Positions 35,218 through 44,993 are shown, counted from the stretch's first letter. The stretch is DNA of 64,000 nt from Mesorhizobium ciceri biovar biserrulae WSM1271 (GCF_000185905.1 NC_014923.1:1364001-1428000), one strand, 5' to 3'. A program made the numbers and translations. The notes: a model not told the origin generated them from the sequence alone.

Positions 35218-35250
35218 TGCAACTTTCAGACTATATTGCGGTGCAACTTT
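35218..35250 (+). promoter_or_regulatory. Direct repeats upstream of the RND operon
   Basis: TGCAACTTT occurs at 35218-35226 and again at 35242-35250, 24 bp apart, just after the cytochrome gene and about 120 bp before the RND adaptor gene. It may be a regulator site; no adjacent regulator gene is obvious. Confidence 0.35.
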
Positions 35251-35369
35251 GATGTAGAAGCGCGCTTCGCCGATCACGGCAAATTGAACACGGCTTGGCG
35301 CGCACCCATATCGGCGACGCGCCCGCGTTATGAGGACGCTGGCCGAACCCGCAGTGGAAAACAACGACG

Positions 35370-36545
35370 ATGCCGAGAATCAGGTTTCACAAGCTTGCAG
35401 CCATTGTTGTGCTCATTGGTTTCGCGGCGTGGATGGCGACAGGCGAGTTTTCGTCGGTCGGCAGCGTAGCCGCCAACAAAGCCAAGGCAGCCGGAGCCGA
35501 ACAGGCCAAGGCGCCGGACGCGGCCAAGCCGAAGACGGCTGAAGCCGAGCCGAAGGCACCGCTGCGCACCGTTGCGGTGGTGACGCCGCCACGCAAGACC
35601 TATGCACGCGCCATCCGCATTTCCGGGCTGACCGAAGCCGACAAGCGGGCGGTGCTGGCGACGCGCGTCGCCGGTGTCATCGACAAGCTGCCTGTCAAGC
35701 AAGGCGATCACGTCAAGACGGGGGATCTGGTGCTGATGCTTGCGGCGGAAGAAAAGATCTCGATGGTCGACAATGCAAAGCAGTTGGTGGTGCAGCGCCA
35801 GGCCGAGTTGGACGCAGCCTTGCGGCTGATGAAGACCGGCAATCTGCCGAAGCTGCAGCTCGATACCGCGCGCTCGAACCTGACCTCGGCGCAGTCGCAA
35901 CTGGAAACGGCACAGGCCGAACTCGACCGCAACGAGGTGAAGGCGCCCTTCGACGGCGTTATCGACCGGGTGCCGGTGGAACTTGGCAGTTCCATCATGC
36001 AGGGCGGCGAGGTGGCAACCATCCTCAAGCTCGATCCGGTGATTGCCCGCGGCGAAGTCAGCGAGCGCGATCTCGGCTACCTGAAACTCGGGGACAAGGC
36101 CACCATACGGCTGGTCAGCGGCCAGACCGTCGAAGGCACCGTGCGCTACATCAGCCGCGACGCCTCTTCGGCGACCCGCACCTTCCGCGTCGAGGTTGCC
36201 GTCCCCAATGCCGACGGCTCCGTGCCGGCCGGCATGACGGCGGAAATCGCACTCAGCGCGCTGCCGACCGATGCGGTGCTGCTGCCGCGCTCGGTGGTGA
36301 CGCTCGGCGACAAGGGCGACCTCGGCATCCGTGCCGTCGGCAAGGACAACAAGGTTGCGTTCTTCCCCATCGACCTCGTCGACGACACGCCGACCGGCTT
36401 GGTGCTTGGCGGCATCCCTGCCGATGCGCGCATCATCGTTGCCGGCCAGGAACTGGTGAAGGAAGGCGATGAGGTCAAGCCGGTCGAAGCCGACCAGGCA
36501 ACCATCCAGAAACTGCTGGGCGAAGCGACCGCCGGCACGCAGTAG
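35370..36545 (+). CDS. RND efflux adaptor (membrane fusion protein)
   Basis: Periplasmic adaptor joining the RND pump at 36626 to an outer-membrane channel. The 391-residue product has an N-terminal signal or membrane anchor (KLAAIVVLIGFAAWMATG), an Ala/Lys/Pro linker, two lipoyl half-motifs (ATRVAGVIDKLPVKQGDHVK and VKAPFDGVIDRVPVELGSSI) around a coiled-coil hairpin, and beta-barrel and membrane-proximal domains. It has no lipobox. No outer-membrane partner gene is nearby. Confidence 0.93.
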   Translation: MPRIRFHKLAAIVVLIGFAAWMATGEFSSVGSVAANKAKAAGAEQAKAPDAAKPKTAEAEPKAPLRTVAVVTPPRKTYARAIRISGLTEADKRAVLATRVAGVIDKLPVKQGDHVKTGDLVLMLAAEEKISMVDNAKQLVVQRQAELDAALRLMKTGNLPKLQLDTARSNLTSAQSQLETAQAELDRNEVKAPFDGVIDRVPVELGSSIMQGGEVATILKLDPVIARGEVSERDLGYLKLGDKATIRLVSGQTVEGTVRYISRDASSATRTFRVEVAVPNADGSVPAGMTAEIALSALPTDAVLLPRSVVTLGDKGDLGIRAVGKDNKVAFFPIDLVDDTPTGLVLGGIPADARIIVAGQELVKEGDEVKPVEADQATIQKLLGEATAGTQ

Positions 36546-36625
36546 CATGGGGTACGGCGGACAGACCCCGGGCGGGGACACTTGGCTGCGACGCAGCTCG
36601 TGAAATTCAAGAACAGGCGTTAGCC

Positions 36626-39600
36626 ATGGATATCGTCAGACTCGCAATCAACAATGCCCGCCTGACCATTTCGGTCCTCGTCTTCCTTCTGCTCGCCGGC
36701 TGGGTCGCCTATCAGTCGACGCCGAAGGAAGCCGAGCCCGACGTTCCGATTCCGATGATGTATATCAGCCTGATCTATCAGGGCATTTCGCCTGAGGATT
36801 CGGAGCGCCTTCTGCTGCGGCCGATGGAAAGCAAGCTGAAGAGCCTGAAAGGCCTCAAGGAAATGCGCTCGGCCGCCTTCCAGGGCGGCGGCTATGTGCT
36901 GGTCGAGTTCCAGCCGCAGACAAATCTGGCGACGGCCTTGCAGGACACGCGCTCCAAGGTGCAGGACGGCAAGGCCGACCTGCCGCAGGCGGCCGAAGAG
37001 CCGGTCGTTACCGAAGTCAACATTTCCGAATTCCCCGTCCTCGTCGTCACCCTGTCGGGCGAATTGCCCGAACGCGTGCTGACCGCCGCCGCGCGCGAAC
37101 TGCGCGACCGTATCGAGGAAGTGCCAGGCGTCCTGGAGGGCTCGTTGCAGGGTTCGCGCGACGATCTTGTCGAAGTCGTCATCGATCCGATGAAACTGTC
37201 GTCCTACGGGTTGCAACTCGATCAGCTGATCGGCGCTGTCGGGGCCTCCAACAGTCTGGTCGCCGCCGGCAATATCGAAGGCTCGGAAGGCAAATACGCC
37301 GTCAAGGTGCCGTCACTGATCGAGACGCCCGAGGACGTGGCGGCCTTGCCCGTGGTCGCCGGCCCCAATGCCGTGGTGCAGGCCAAGGACATCGCGACGA
37401 TCCGCTCGACCTTCGCCGATGCCACGACGATCACGCGCCTCAATGGCAAGCCGGCCATCGCCATCGAAGTCAAGAAGCGCATCGGCGCCAATCTGATCGA
37501 CACGCTCGCCAAGGTGAGGGAGGTGTCCGACGCCTACGTCAAGACGATGCCGCAAGGCATGAACGTCACCTACACGCAGGACAAGTCGGTCTTCGTCAAC
37601 CAGTTGCTCGGCGATCTGCAGAACCACGTCATGATCGCCGTCATCCTGGTGTTCATCGTCATCCTCTACGCGCTGTCGGGTCGTGCCTCGCTGCTGATCG
37701 GCCTGGCCATTCCGTCGTCTTTCCTGATCGGCATCCTGCTGCTGGCGATGATGGGCTACACGATCAACATGATCGTGCTGTTCAGCCTGATCCTGGCTGT
37801 CGGCATGCTGGTCGACGATGCCATCATCGTCACCGAGTTCGCCGAACGGCGGATGAGCGAAGGCATGCCGAAGGCGGAAGCCTTCGCATTGGCCGCCAAG
37901 CGCATGGCCGGTCCGGTCATTGCCGCGACGATGACGCGCATAGCCGCCTTCTCGCCACTGCTGTTCTGGCCGGGCATCATCGGCGACTTCATGAAGTACA
38001 TGCCGATCACCCTGATCGTCACGCTATCGGCCTCGATGCTCTATGCGCTGGTGTTCGCGCCGACGCTGGGGGCGATCTTCGCCAAGGCGCCGGAGCATCA
38101 TGAGGATGATAATCGCGACGGCTGGTACATGGCGATCGTCAAGCAGGCGGTGCGGTTTCCGATTACGGTGGTTTTGCTGACGGTCGCTCTGCTGTTCGGC
38201 GTCGGCTTTGCCTATTCGAAATATGGCGCCGGTGTTGAATTCTTCCCCAGTGTCGAGCCCGACTACGGCCTGCTCTACGTGCACGCGCGCGGCAACCTTT
38301 CGCTGGCCGAAATGGATACGGCGACCAAGATTGCCGAAAACAGGATGCTCGGCTGGCCCGGCATCAAGTCGGTCTACACCCGCGTCGGCAAGACACAAGG
38401 CGGCGGCCAGGATGTCCCTGAAGACGTCGTCGGCGTCATCCAGTACGAATTCATAGATTGGCGCGAGCGCAAGTCGGCGAACCAGATCCTGAACGATTTG
38501 CGGGGCGTCATGGCCGGCATTCCCGGCGTCGATGTCGAGGTGCGCGTGCCGGAGGCCGGTCCGCCGACCGGCAAGCCGATCCAGATCAGGCTTTCGGCCG
38601 TCGACCCCAAGGGGCTCGACGACAAAGCGCGCGCGGTTGCGGCACGCATCGGCAAGGTGCCTGGCGTCATCGACATTTCCGACGGCCTCCCGCCCCCCGG
38701 CGTCGACTGGGCGCTCGAGGTCGACCGTGCCAAGGCAGCGCAATATGGCATCAGCCCAACCGCTGTCGGCACAGTGGTGCAACTGGTGACCAACGGGCTG
38801 AAGCTTTCGGAATACCGGCCTGCCGGCGCCGACGACGCCGTCGACATCAGGCTGCGTCTGCCGGAAGACCGGCGCACGCTGTCGACGCTCGACGAGCTCA
38901 GGGTGCAGACCTCGCAAGGCTCGGTGCCGATCTCGAATTTCGTCGTGCGCAAGCCGGAGCCGACGGTTGGTATCCTCAACCGTATCGACGGCGCGCGCAC
39001 GGTGGTCGTCCAGGCAAACGTTGCCGCAGGCGCCCAGGTCGCGGCCGTGCAGGCGGAGGTCACCAAGGCCGTCTCCGAGATGGATCTCGGCAGCGGCATA
39101 CGTTGGAAGCTGGCCGGCTCGAACGAAGACAGCGCCGAGGCCAGCGCCTTCCTTGGCAAGGCCTTCGGGGCGGCGATCTTCCTGATCTTCCTGGTGCTGC
39201 TGATGCAGTTCAACAAATTCACCAGCGTGCTGATGGTGCTGTCCTGCGTGGTCATGGCGACGGTTGGCGTGTTCCTGGGGCTGCTGATCACAGGCGAGAC
39301 CTTCGGCATCGTCATGTCGGGCATTGGCGTCATCGCTCTGGCCGGCGTGGTGGTGAACAACAACATCGTGCTGATCGACACCTATGACCGGCTGCGCGAA
39401 GAAGGCTGGGACAAGATGGACGCGGTGCTGCAGACCTGCCGCGAGCGCGCCCGGCCGGTGGTGCTGACGGCGGTGTCGGCGATCCTCGGCGTGTTGCCGA
39501 TCGCCTTCGGCCTTGGGCTGGAAATCTTCCATCACGAGACGACGATCAACGCGCCGTCGACGCAATGGTGGATTTCGCTGTCCTCGGCGATCGTCTTCGG

Positions 39601-39799
39601 CCTGTCCTTCGCCACCTTGCTGACGCTGGTGGTGACGCCGTCGATGCTGATGATTTTCACGCGCAGCAAGAACAGCCGCTTCTATGCGTTTTTCCGCCGG
39701 CTGTTCCGGCGCGGCAAGGGAACGGTTTCGCCGACCGACAGGCCTGGCCAGGAAGCAGGCGACGAACCGGAAATCGCCTTTCCGAAAGCCGCCGAATAG
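36626..39799 (+). CDS. RND family efflux transporter permease
   Basis: Proton-driven inner-membrane pump, substrate unknown. The 1057-residue product has the 12-helix RND plan with two large periplasmic loops. The proton-relay pair Asp-Asp is at about 397-398 in VGMLVDDAIIVTEF. At the usual TM10 lysine of AcrB it has VVVNNNIVLIDTY, as in many uncharacterised RND pumps, so coupling detail differs from AcrB. The C-terminus is a short charged cytosolic tail. It follows the adaptor gene by 80 bp. Confidence 0.94.
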   Translation: MDIVRLAINNARLTISVLVFLLLAGWVAYQSTPKEAEPDVPIPMMYISLIYQGISPEDSERLLLRPMESKLKSLKGLKEMRSAAFQGGGYVLVEFQPQTNLATALQDTRSKVQDGKADLPQAAEEPVVTEVNISEFPVLVVTLSGELPERVLTAAARELRDRIEEVPGVLEGSLQGSRDDLVEVVIDPMKLSSYGLQLDQLIGAVGASNSLVAAGNIEGSEGKYAVKVPSLIETPEDVAALPVVAGPNAVVQAKDIATIRSTFADATTITRLNGKPAIAIEVKKRIGANLIDTLAKVREVSDAYVKTMPQGMNVTYTQDKSVFVNQLLGDLQNHVMIAVILVFIVILYALSGRASLLIGLAIPSSFLIGILLLAMMGYTINMIVLFSLILAVGMLVDDAIIVTEFAERRMSEGMPKAEAFALAAKRMAGPVIAATMTRIAAFSPLLFWPGIIGDFMKYMPITLIVTLSASMLYALVFAPTLGAIFAKAPEHHEDDNRDGWYMAIVKQAVRFPITVVLLTVALLFGVGFAYSKYGAGVEFFPSVEPDYGLLYVHARGNLSLAEMDTATKIAENRMLGWPGIKSVYTRVGKTQGGGQDVPEDVVGVIQYEFIDWRERKSANQILNDLRGVMAGIPGVDVEVRVPEAGPPTGKPIQIRLSAVDPKGLDDKARAVAARIGKVPGVIDISDGLPPPGVDWALEVDRAKAAQYGISPTAVGTVVQLVTNGLKLSEYRPAGADDAVDIRLRLPEDRRTLSTLDELRVQTSQGSVPISNFVVRKPEPTVGILNRIDGARTVVVQANVAAGAQVAAVQAEVTKAVSEMDLGSGIRWKLAGSNEDSAEASAFLGKAFGAAIFLIFLVLLMQFNKFTSVLMVLSCVVMATVGVFLGLLITGETFGIVMSGIGVIALAGVVVNNNIVLIDTYDRLREEGWDKMDAVLQTCRERARPVVLTAVSAILGVLPIAFGLGLEIFHHETTINAPSTQWWISLSSAIVFGLSFATLLTLVVTPSMLMIFTRSKNSRFYAFFRRLFRRGKGTVSPTDRPGQEAGDEPEIAFPKAAE

Positions 39800-39820
39800 A
39801 CCCCATCGCCGATTTGACCG

Positions 39821-39855
39821 GCAGAGGCCGCCCGGAACAACCGGGCGGCCTCTGC
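39821..39855 (+). terminator. Strong stem-loop after the RND pump gene
   Basis: A perfect 15-bp GC-rich stem (39821-39835 with 39841-39855, loop AACAA) lies 21 bp after the stop and is followed by ATTGT. It is a convincing intrinsic terminator despite the short T content. Confidence 0.8.
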
Positions 39856-39892
39856 ATTGTCTCTGAGCGAAACGTCGAAGCGAGGGCTTCTC

Positions 39893-40051
39893 ATGCCGAT
39901 CACCACCATCGTCATCATCGTCCTGATCCTTGTCCTCATCGGCGCGGTGCCGGCCTGGCCGCATTCGCGCTCCTGGGGTTATGGGCCGTCGGGTATTGTC
40001 GGCGTCGTGCTGGTGGTGCTCATGGTGTTGCTGTTGATGGGACGGCTCTGA
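39893..40051 (+). CDS. DUF3309 family small membrane protein
   Basis: Function unknown. The 52-residue product has two hydrophobic segments (ITTIVIIVLILVLIGAVPA and GIVGVVLVVLMVLLLMG) joined by PHSRSWGYGPS, the DUF3309 pattern. The ATG at 39893 is the family start; an upstream in-frame ATG at 39857 lies against the terminator. Such peptides are widespread in alpha- and betaproteobacteria and often stress-linked, though no stress promoter is clear here. Confidence 0.85.
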   Translation: MPITTIVIIVLILVLIGAVPAWPHSRSWGYGPSGIVGVVLVVLMVLLLMGRL

Positions 40052-40111
40052 GGCGCCCTCTCGTGGGAGATTGTTCAGTGTGCGGAGGGGCGGCGCCCGT
40101 GATCGCGGAAG

Positions 40112-41071
40112 TCAGGCAGCTTTCGCAACGCCATCCACGGTGGCAATGCCGATATCGCCAAGAGCTTCAGCAACCGCCTGATCCAACGGCGTGTGCGGGA
40201 TCTCGCCGACGATGCCTTCCAGCCGTATCGAAGCCAGCTGATGCGGCTCGAAGCGCAGGTAGGACATGGAGACGATCTCGCGCCACATCGCCACGAACGG
40301 GCTGCCAGCGCGCAGCACCCACCAGGGCATCGAAGTCATCTTGAGCGGACGACCAATAGCCTTCTCGGCAGCGGCCTTGATCTGCAGATCGGTGACGGCG
40401 TGGCCCGGAAAGTTCAGCGCTTCATAGAAGCCGAGCTTGTCCAGATTGCGCGCCAGCGCGACGAAGCCCATAGCGAAGTCAGGCAGATAGGCCCATTCAT
40501 GCACGAGGTCGACCGGGCCAGGCGCGGTGTAGATACCTTTGTTGATCTTGGCGGCGACGATCAGGTCGAACCATGATCCGCTGCCGGTGCCGCCGAAGAA
40601 ATCGCCGGCCCGCAGAAGAATGGTGCGGACGCGGCCCGCGTCGGCCTCGCGACGAAACAATTCCTCCATGGCGCAGCGGATGCGGCCCTTTTGCGTGGTC
40701 GGGTGGAAGGGTGTGTCTTCCGATATCACCGCCGGCATCGGCGAGCCGTAATTGTAAACGGTGCCGGGGAAGAGATGCAGTGCGCCGTTCGCATGGCAGG
40801 CGGCCATGACATTCTGCGCCATCGGCAGGCATTTGCCCCAGTCGGTGTAGATCGGGTTGAGGCCGTTGAAGACGATATCGACACCTTGCGTGGCGCGGAT
40901 GAGGGCCTCGCGGTCGAGAGCGTCACCGGCAACGGCCGTGGCGCCCTTGAGTTCGGCCGGCACCTTGCCGTTGCGGGTGACGGCGCGGACCTCGTAGCCC
41001 GCGTCGATGAAGGCCTTGGCGACCACGCGGCCGAGCCGGCCACCGGCACCGAGAATTGCGATCTTGGTCAT
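40112..41071 (-). CDS. NAD-dependent epimerase/dehydratase family protein
   Basis: Extended short-chain dehydrogenase-like fold acting on an unknown substrate. The 319-residue product begins MTKIAILGAGGRLG with the NAD(P) motif GAGGRLG, has FPGTVYNYGSPMP in the position of the YxxxK region and LLRAGDFFGG. A canonical catalytic YxxxK is not obvious, so it may be an atypical NmrA-like or reductase member. The start at 41071 follows AGGAG. Its leader resembles that of the small secreted protein gene upstream. Confidence 0.85.
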   Translation of the reverse strand: MTKIAILGAGGRLGRVVAKAFIDAGYEVRAVTRNGKVPAELKGATAVAGDALDREALIRATQGVDIVFNGLNPIYTDWGKCLPMAQNVMAACHANGALHLFPGTVYNYGSPMPAVISEDTPFHPTTQKGRIRCAMEELFRREADAGRVRTILLRAGDFFGGTGSGSWFDLIVAAKINKGIYTAPGPVDLVHEWAYLPDFAMGFVALARNLDKLGFYEALNFPGHAVTDLQIKAAAEKAIGRPLKMTSMPWWVLRAGSPFVAMWREIVSMSYLRFEPHQLASIRLEGIVGEIPHTPLDQAVAEALGDIGIATVDGVAKAA

Positions 41072-41141
41072 TGGAAGCACTCCTGGTTGGGATTTAGGTG
41101 GTCGGTCGGGCGATCGAGATCAGCGGCAAGCGCGATCGGGA

Positions 41142-41351
41142 TCAGCGGCTGCCGAAGAGATCGCGGTTGCTGCCCTGTGTGACCGGCTTCCGGATGGCCG
41201 CATCGGGGTTGTGAATCGAAGCGGTGGTCGTGTCGTCGGTGCTGGCGGCAGCCGGCTGGCTGGCGTCGTTCGAACCAAACTTGTCGCTGCCGGCAAAAGC
41301 GGCGCTGATGGAAGTGAGGATAGCGGCGGTGGTGAGAGCGATCTTGGTCAT
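41142..41351 (-). CDS. Small secreted protein of unknown function
   Basis: The 69-residue product has a signal peptide (MTKIALTTAAILTSISAAFA) and a mature Ser/Asp/Thr/Asn-rich peptide of about 49 residues ending RDLFGSR, without cysteines. The start at 41351 has a CCAGGAGAA ribosome site. It lies 70 bp upstream of the epimerase gene on the same strand and is divergent from lysR, so it may be a LysR target. I could not assign a family. Confidence 0.75.
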   Translation of the reverse strand: MTKIALTTAAILTSISAAFAGSDKFGSNDASQPAAASTDDTTTASIHNPDAAIRKPVTQGSNRDLFGSR

Positions 41352-41465
41352 CTGAGTTCTCCTGGTTGGTGTTTGCAGTCCGTGTTGGTGTCTGCAGCTG
41401 GAATATGGTCGCTCCGAATGCGAATGGAAATTGACTACAGATGGCGTTCTGATATTCATAAATGA

Positions 41466-42374
41466 ATGACAGAAATCGACTGGAACCTGATCAAGAGCTT
41501 TGTCACCGTGGCGGAATCCGGCAGCCTGTCGGCTGCCGCGCGGAAGCTTTCGGCCAGCCAGCCGACGCTTGGCCGTCACATCGGCGAGTTGGAACAGGCG
41601 CTGGGCGTCACGCTGTTCCGTCGAGGACGGCACGGCTACGAACTGACGGAGGCCGGCAGCACGCTGTTGGAACGCGGCAAGGCGGTCAGCGAGCAGGCAA
41701 GCGCCTTCTCACTCCTGGCACTGGGTTCGGTTGAGGCTATCGAAGGCACGGTGCGTATCGCCGCCAGCGAGGTCGTGGCGGCCTATGTCCTGCCTGAGAT
41801 GACGATGCGGCTGGGGATCGAGGAGCCCGGCATCGAGGTCGAGATCGTCGCCTCCAATCAGGTCGAGAACCTGCTGCGTCGAGATGCCGACATCGCCATC
41901 CGCATGGTCAAGCCGGCGCAGAACGAGCTGATGGCACGCAAGGTCTGCGACATCGAGCTCTGCGCCTGCGCGGCCAAATCCTATCTCGACAGGCGCGGCC
42001 GTCCGCTGAAGCCTGCCGATCTTGTCGACCACGATCTGGTCGGCTTCGACCGCGGCGACGAGATCATCAGGGGTTTTACCCGGCACGGCATCCCCGTCAC
42101 CCGGAGCAGCTTCCGCTTCAGGGCCGACAACCAGATCGTTTTGTGGGAAGCGGTGCGGGCGGGAAACGGCATTGGTCTTGGCCAGGAGCCGCTGGCCGAC
42201 AGGGATCCTTTGATTGAGAAGGTGCTGCCTGACCTGCCGCTGCCAGTTCTGCCGGTGTGGCTGGCGATGCATCGCGACGTGCGTACCAGCGTGCGCATCC
42301 GCCGTGTGGTGGATTTCCTTCACGAGGAGCTGAAACGCTATTCGGCGGGTGCTGGCGCGAATTCGGCGCGGTGA
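41466..42374 (+). CDS. LysR family transcriptional regulator
   Basis: The 302-residue product has the N-terminal LysR helix-turn-helix (FVTVAESGSLSAAARKLSAS, QPTLGRHIGELEQALG) and a substrate-binding domain (VRIAASEVVAAYVLPEM...). It is divergent from the small secreted protein and epimerase genes, its likely targets. ATTCAT-AA-ATGAAT (41454-41467) overlaps the start codon and could allow autoregulation. The 3' end overlaps the convergent MFS gene by 37 bp. Confidence 0.92.
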   Translation: MTEIDWNLIKSFVTVAESGSLSAAARKLSASQPTLGRHIGELEQALGVTLFRRGRHGYELTEAGSTLLERGKAVSEQASAFSLLALGSVEAIEGTVRIAASEVVAAYVLPEMTMRLGIEEPGIEVEIVASNQVENLLRRDADIAIRMVKPAQNELMARKVCDIELCACAAKSYLDRRGRPLKPADLVDHDLVGFDRGDEIIRGFTRHGIPVTRSSFRFRADNQIVLWEAVRAGNGIGLGQEPLADRDPLIEKVLPDLPLPVLPVWLAMHRDVRTSVRIRRVVDFLHEELKRYSAGAGANSAR

Positions 42375-43513
42375 GCGAGCCCGGCCATCAGCAACACGAT
42401 GATCAGCAGTCCCGACATGGTGATGAAGATCGGGCCGAAGCTGGAATGCTCGGCAACGAAGCCGATCGCCGACGGCGCCACCAGTATGCCGCAGTATCCG
42501 ATCGTTGTGACCACGCTCATGCCGGTGCCGGAAGACATGCCTTCCTGGTTGCCGCCGGCCGAAAAGATGATCGGCACCATATTGGCGATGCCGAAGCCGC
42601 AAAAGGCAAAGGCTGCAATGACGAGCCAGGGCGAGGGCGCCAGGCCAGCCACCAGCATGCCGACCGCGGCTACGAGGGCCGACGCGCGTAGCGTCGTCAC
42701 CGCGCCGAAGCGATTGCGTATGCCGTCGCCGAAGAACCGCGTAACCGCCATGACGCCTGAAAATCCGGCGTAGGCGAGGCCGGCGACAGCGAGATCGGCG
42801 CCGAGCTCCTGGCGCAGATACAGGGCTGCCCAGTCGAGCACCGCGCCCTCGGAGATCATCGCCAGCAACGCCATCAGCCCGATCAGATAAACCAGCGGGT
42901 TTGCCGGCAGTGCGAATTTGTGGTGCTCGGCCGCCTGCGGTCTGTCTTCGGCGAGGAGATGGCGAACGGCCACCGCGATCACCGCGAAGGCAAACGCCGT
43001 TACTGCCGCCGCGTGGACGAGGTGGCCGTAATGCTGGATGGCAAAGCCGCCGAGGCCGCCACCGGCAAAACCGCCGAGACTCCAGAAGCCGTGCGAAGAC
43101 GACATGACGGCGCGGGAGAGCCGCCGTTCGACCACCACGGCGTTGGCATTCATCGCAACGTCCATGCCACCGATCGAGCCGCCGAAGATGATCATGGCAA
43201 CGGCCGCCAAGGGTACGTCGGGCGCCAGCGCCACGACCATGAGACCGAGGCTGCCGCACAGCGCGAACCAACGCAGTACGGTGCGCGAACCATGTCTGGA
43301 GATCAAATGGCCACACCAGGTCATCGCGACGACGGCGCCGACCCCAAACAAGAGAATCAGCAGACCGAGCGTGAACTTCGAAATCTCCAGCCGGGTCAGG
43401 AACACCGGAATCTGCGGCGCCCAGCTGCCCGTCAGGAAGCCGTTGGCGAGGAAAATGGCCGCGAGCGCCCATCGGCCGCGAATGGCAGTCAGCTTGGCAG
43501 TTGACGCGTTCAT
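42338..43513 (-). CDS. MFS transporter
   Basis: Inner-membrane secondary transporter, substrate unknown. The 391-residue product has about 12 membrane helices and the MFS loop motif HLISRHGSRTVLR between helices 2 and 3. The start MNASTAKLTAIRGRW at 43513 was chosen over 43564 as the normal cytosolic N-terminus. Its last 37 bp overlap the end of lysR in the opposite direction, so the two transcripts are partly antisense. Confidence 0.9.
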   Translation of the reverse strand: MNASTAKLTAIRGRWALAAIFLANGFLTGSWAPQIPVFLTRLEISKFTLGLLILLFGVGAVVAMTWCGHLISRHGSRTVLRWFALCGSLGLMVVALAPDVPLAAVAMIIFGGSIGGMDVAMNANAVVVERRLSRAVMSSSHGFWSLGGFAGGGLGGFAIQHYGHLVHAAAVTAFAFAVIAVAVRHLLAEDRPQAAEHHKFALPANPLVYLIGLMALLAMISEGAVLDWAALYLRQELGADLAVAGLAYAGFSGVMAVTRFFGDGIRNRFGAVTTLRASALVAAVGMLVAGLAPSPWLVIAAFAFCGFGIANMVPIIFSAGGNQEGMSSGTGMSVVTTIGYCGILVAPSAIGFVAEHSSFGPIFITMSGLLIIVLLMAGLAHRAEFAPAPAE

Positions 43514-43630
43514 GAGGCGAATCCCGCAAGAAATGGCTTCGCGCGGCAAATTAGATCGATTCAATTTTCAGTCAAGGCTCTTTCGGGAAGCATTTTTTGA
43601 GCCAAACACAGCCTTGAGTGATCGCCGGCC

Positions 43631-43939
43631 TTAATGGTCCTTGGGGCGCCTTGCCTCGAATTCGGCCTTCTTGGCGTCGGAGGCCTCGGTCTGGTTGAGC
43701 GCCTGCCATTGCGCATAGGGCATGCCGTAGACGATCTCGCGCGACTGATCCTTGGTGAGATCGACGCCCTCGGCATTGGCTGCCTCGCGATACCAGTTCG
43801 ACAGGCAGTTGCGGCAGAAGCCGGCGAGGTTCATCAGGTCGATGTTCTGCACGTCGTTGCGTTCGCGCAGATGCTCGACCAGCCGGCGGAAGGCGGCCGC
43901 CTCGAAATCGCGTTGCTGCTCGTCGCTGAGTTCGGTCAT
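43631..43939 (-). CDS. DUF1244 domain protein
   Basis: Function unknown. The 102-residue product carries the DUF1244 pattern (AFRRLVEHLRERNDVQNIDL, MNLAGFCRNCLSNWYREAAN, GVDLTKDQSREIVYGMPYAQW). The start at 43939 has GGAGG at good spacing. An ATG at 43954 overlaps the stop of the N-formylglutamate amidohydrolase gene but has no ribosome site. The two genes are coupled. Confidence 0.9.
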   Translation of the reverse strand: MTELSDEQQRDFEAAAFRRLVEHLRERNDVQNIDLMNLAGFCRNCLSNWYREAANAEGVDLTKDQSREIVYGMPYAQWQALNQTEASDAKKAEFEARRPKDH

Positions 43940-43950
43940 CGAAACCTCCG

Positions 43951-44748
43951 TCATAGCGGCCCGGTGCGCGAGCCGAACATCTTCACCACATGTATATCGG
44001 GACGGCGGTCGATGGCGTCAACGATCGGCGCCAGCCGTTCGGCCCAGGCGAGCGCGCCCTTCTGGTCCGATATCAAATCCTGTCGGATCTCGATCAGCGC
44101 ATGGGCGAAGCCGTTGACGATGGCGTGCTTGTACATGGTGTCGCCGCGCAGCGCGCCGTCATAGGGTTCGTTGTCGCCGACGACGAGGTTCCTGTCCTGC
44201 GCCAGCATGTCTATCAACGGCCGCGCCACGCGGTCGTCGAGGTCCCACAGGATGCCGACGTGCCAAGGACGCTGGATTCCTTGCATGGCCGGGGTGAAGG
44301 AATGCACCGAGAAGATGAAGGGCGCCTGGGCGGAAGCCTGTGCGACCGAGGCGATCATGGCGTTGACGGCGTCGTGATAGGGCCGGTAGAACCCGTCGAG
44401 CCGCCTCTCGCGCTCCTCGGCAGCGATGGGGTAATTCCCAGGTACGACAGTGCCGTCATAAAGCTGGCGAATGAGCGTCGGGTCGTCTTCGCCGCGATTG
44501 GGATCGATCAGCAGCCGCGAAAAATTGGCGAGCACCGCTGGCACGCCGAGCAGGGCAGCCAGTTCGCGCGTCACGCCCTCGACGCCGATGTCATAGGCGA
44601 TGTGGCGGTCGAACTCCGCTGAGGGCAGGCCGAGGCTGCCATAGTCGTCGGGCAGGTCGCGACGGGCATGATCGCCCAACAGCACGATGCCTCGCTTGCG
44701 GTCGCCCTCGATGATCTCGAAAGGCGCGAAAACTGTGGATCGGGTCAT
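43951..44748 (-). CDS. N-formylglutamate amidohydrolase family protein
   Basis: Member of the N-formylglutamate deformylase family, which releases glutamate and formate in one histidine degradation route. The 265-residue product has the family segments LLGDHARRDLPDDYGSLGLP, FDRHIAYDIG, SVHSFTPAMQG and GDNEPYDG, whose His, Asp and Glu residues bind zinc. No hut genes are nearby, so the true substrate is uncertain. The start MTRSTVFAPF at 44748 was chosen over 44913, which adds a poorly conserved tail. Confidence 0.88.
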   Translation of the reverse strand: MTRSTVFAPFEIIEGDRKRGIVLLGDHARRDLPDDYGSLGLPSAEFDRHIAYDIGVEGVTRELAALLGVPAVLANFSRLLIDPNRGEDDPTLIRQLYDGTVVPGNYPIAAEERERRLDGFYRPYHDAVNAMIASVAQASAQAPFIFSVHSFTPAMQGIQRPWHVGILWDLDDRVARPLIDMLAQDRNLVVGDNEPYDGALRGDTMYKHAIVNGFAHALIEIRQDLISDQKGALAWAERLAPIVDAIDRRPDIHVVKMFGSRTGPL

Positions 44749-44993
44749 TGGCGGGAAATGGTCTGTTCGCTGGCTTCCGGGGAGGATGCTATCGTCATTC
44801 CACGAAGACGACGCTTGCGCAATGCCGTTGTTTGGCCAAGGTTTCCCGGGAAATCTGGCACAAGTCGGCGAATTGTGCGCCGGAGCCTTTCTAAATCGAT
44901 TGGAATTGGACAAAACGGTGCGTTGACATGCGCCCGGACTTTTCCGAAAAGGGGCGCAGAGAGATGCTGATGTGGTTTTTGAGGGGTTTTCGG

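Noticed and set aside
38024..39964. 646-codon His/Arg/Asp-rich frame opposite the RND pump
   Set aside because: Shadow of membrane-protein coding sequence; no domain and no start signals.
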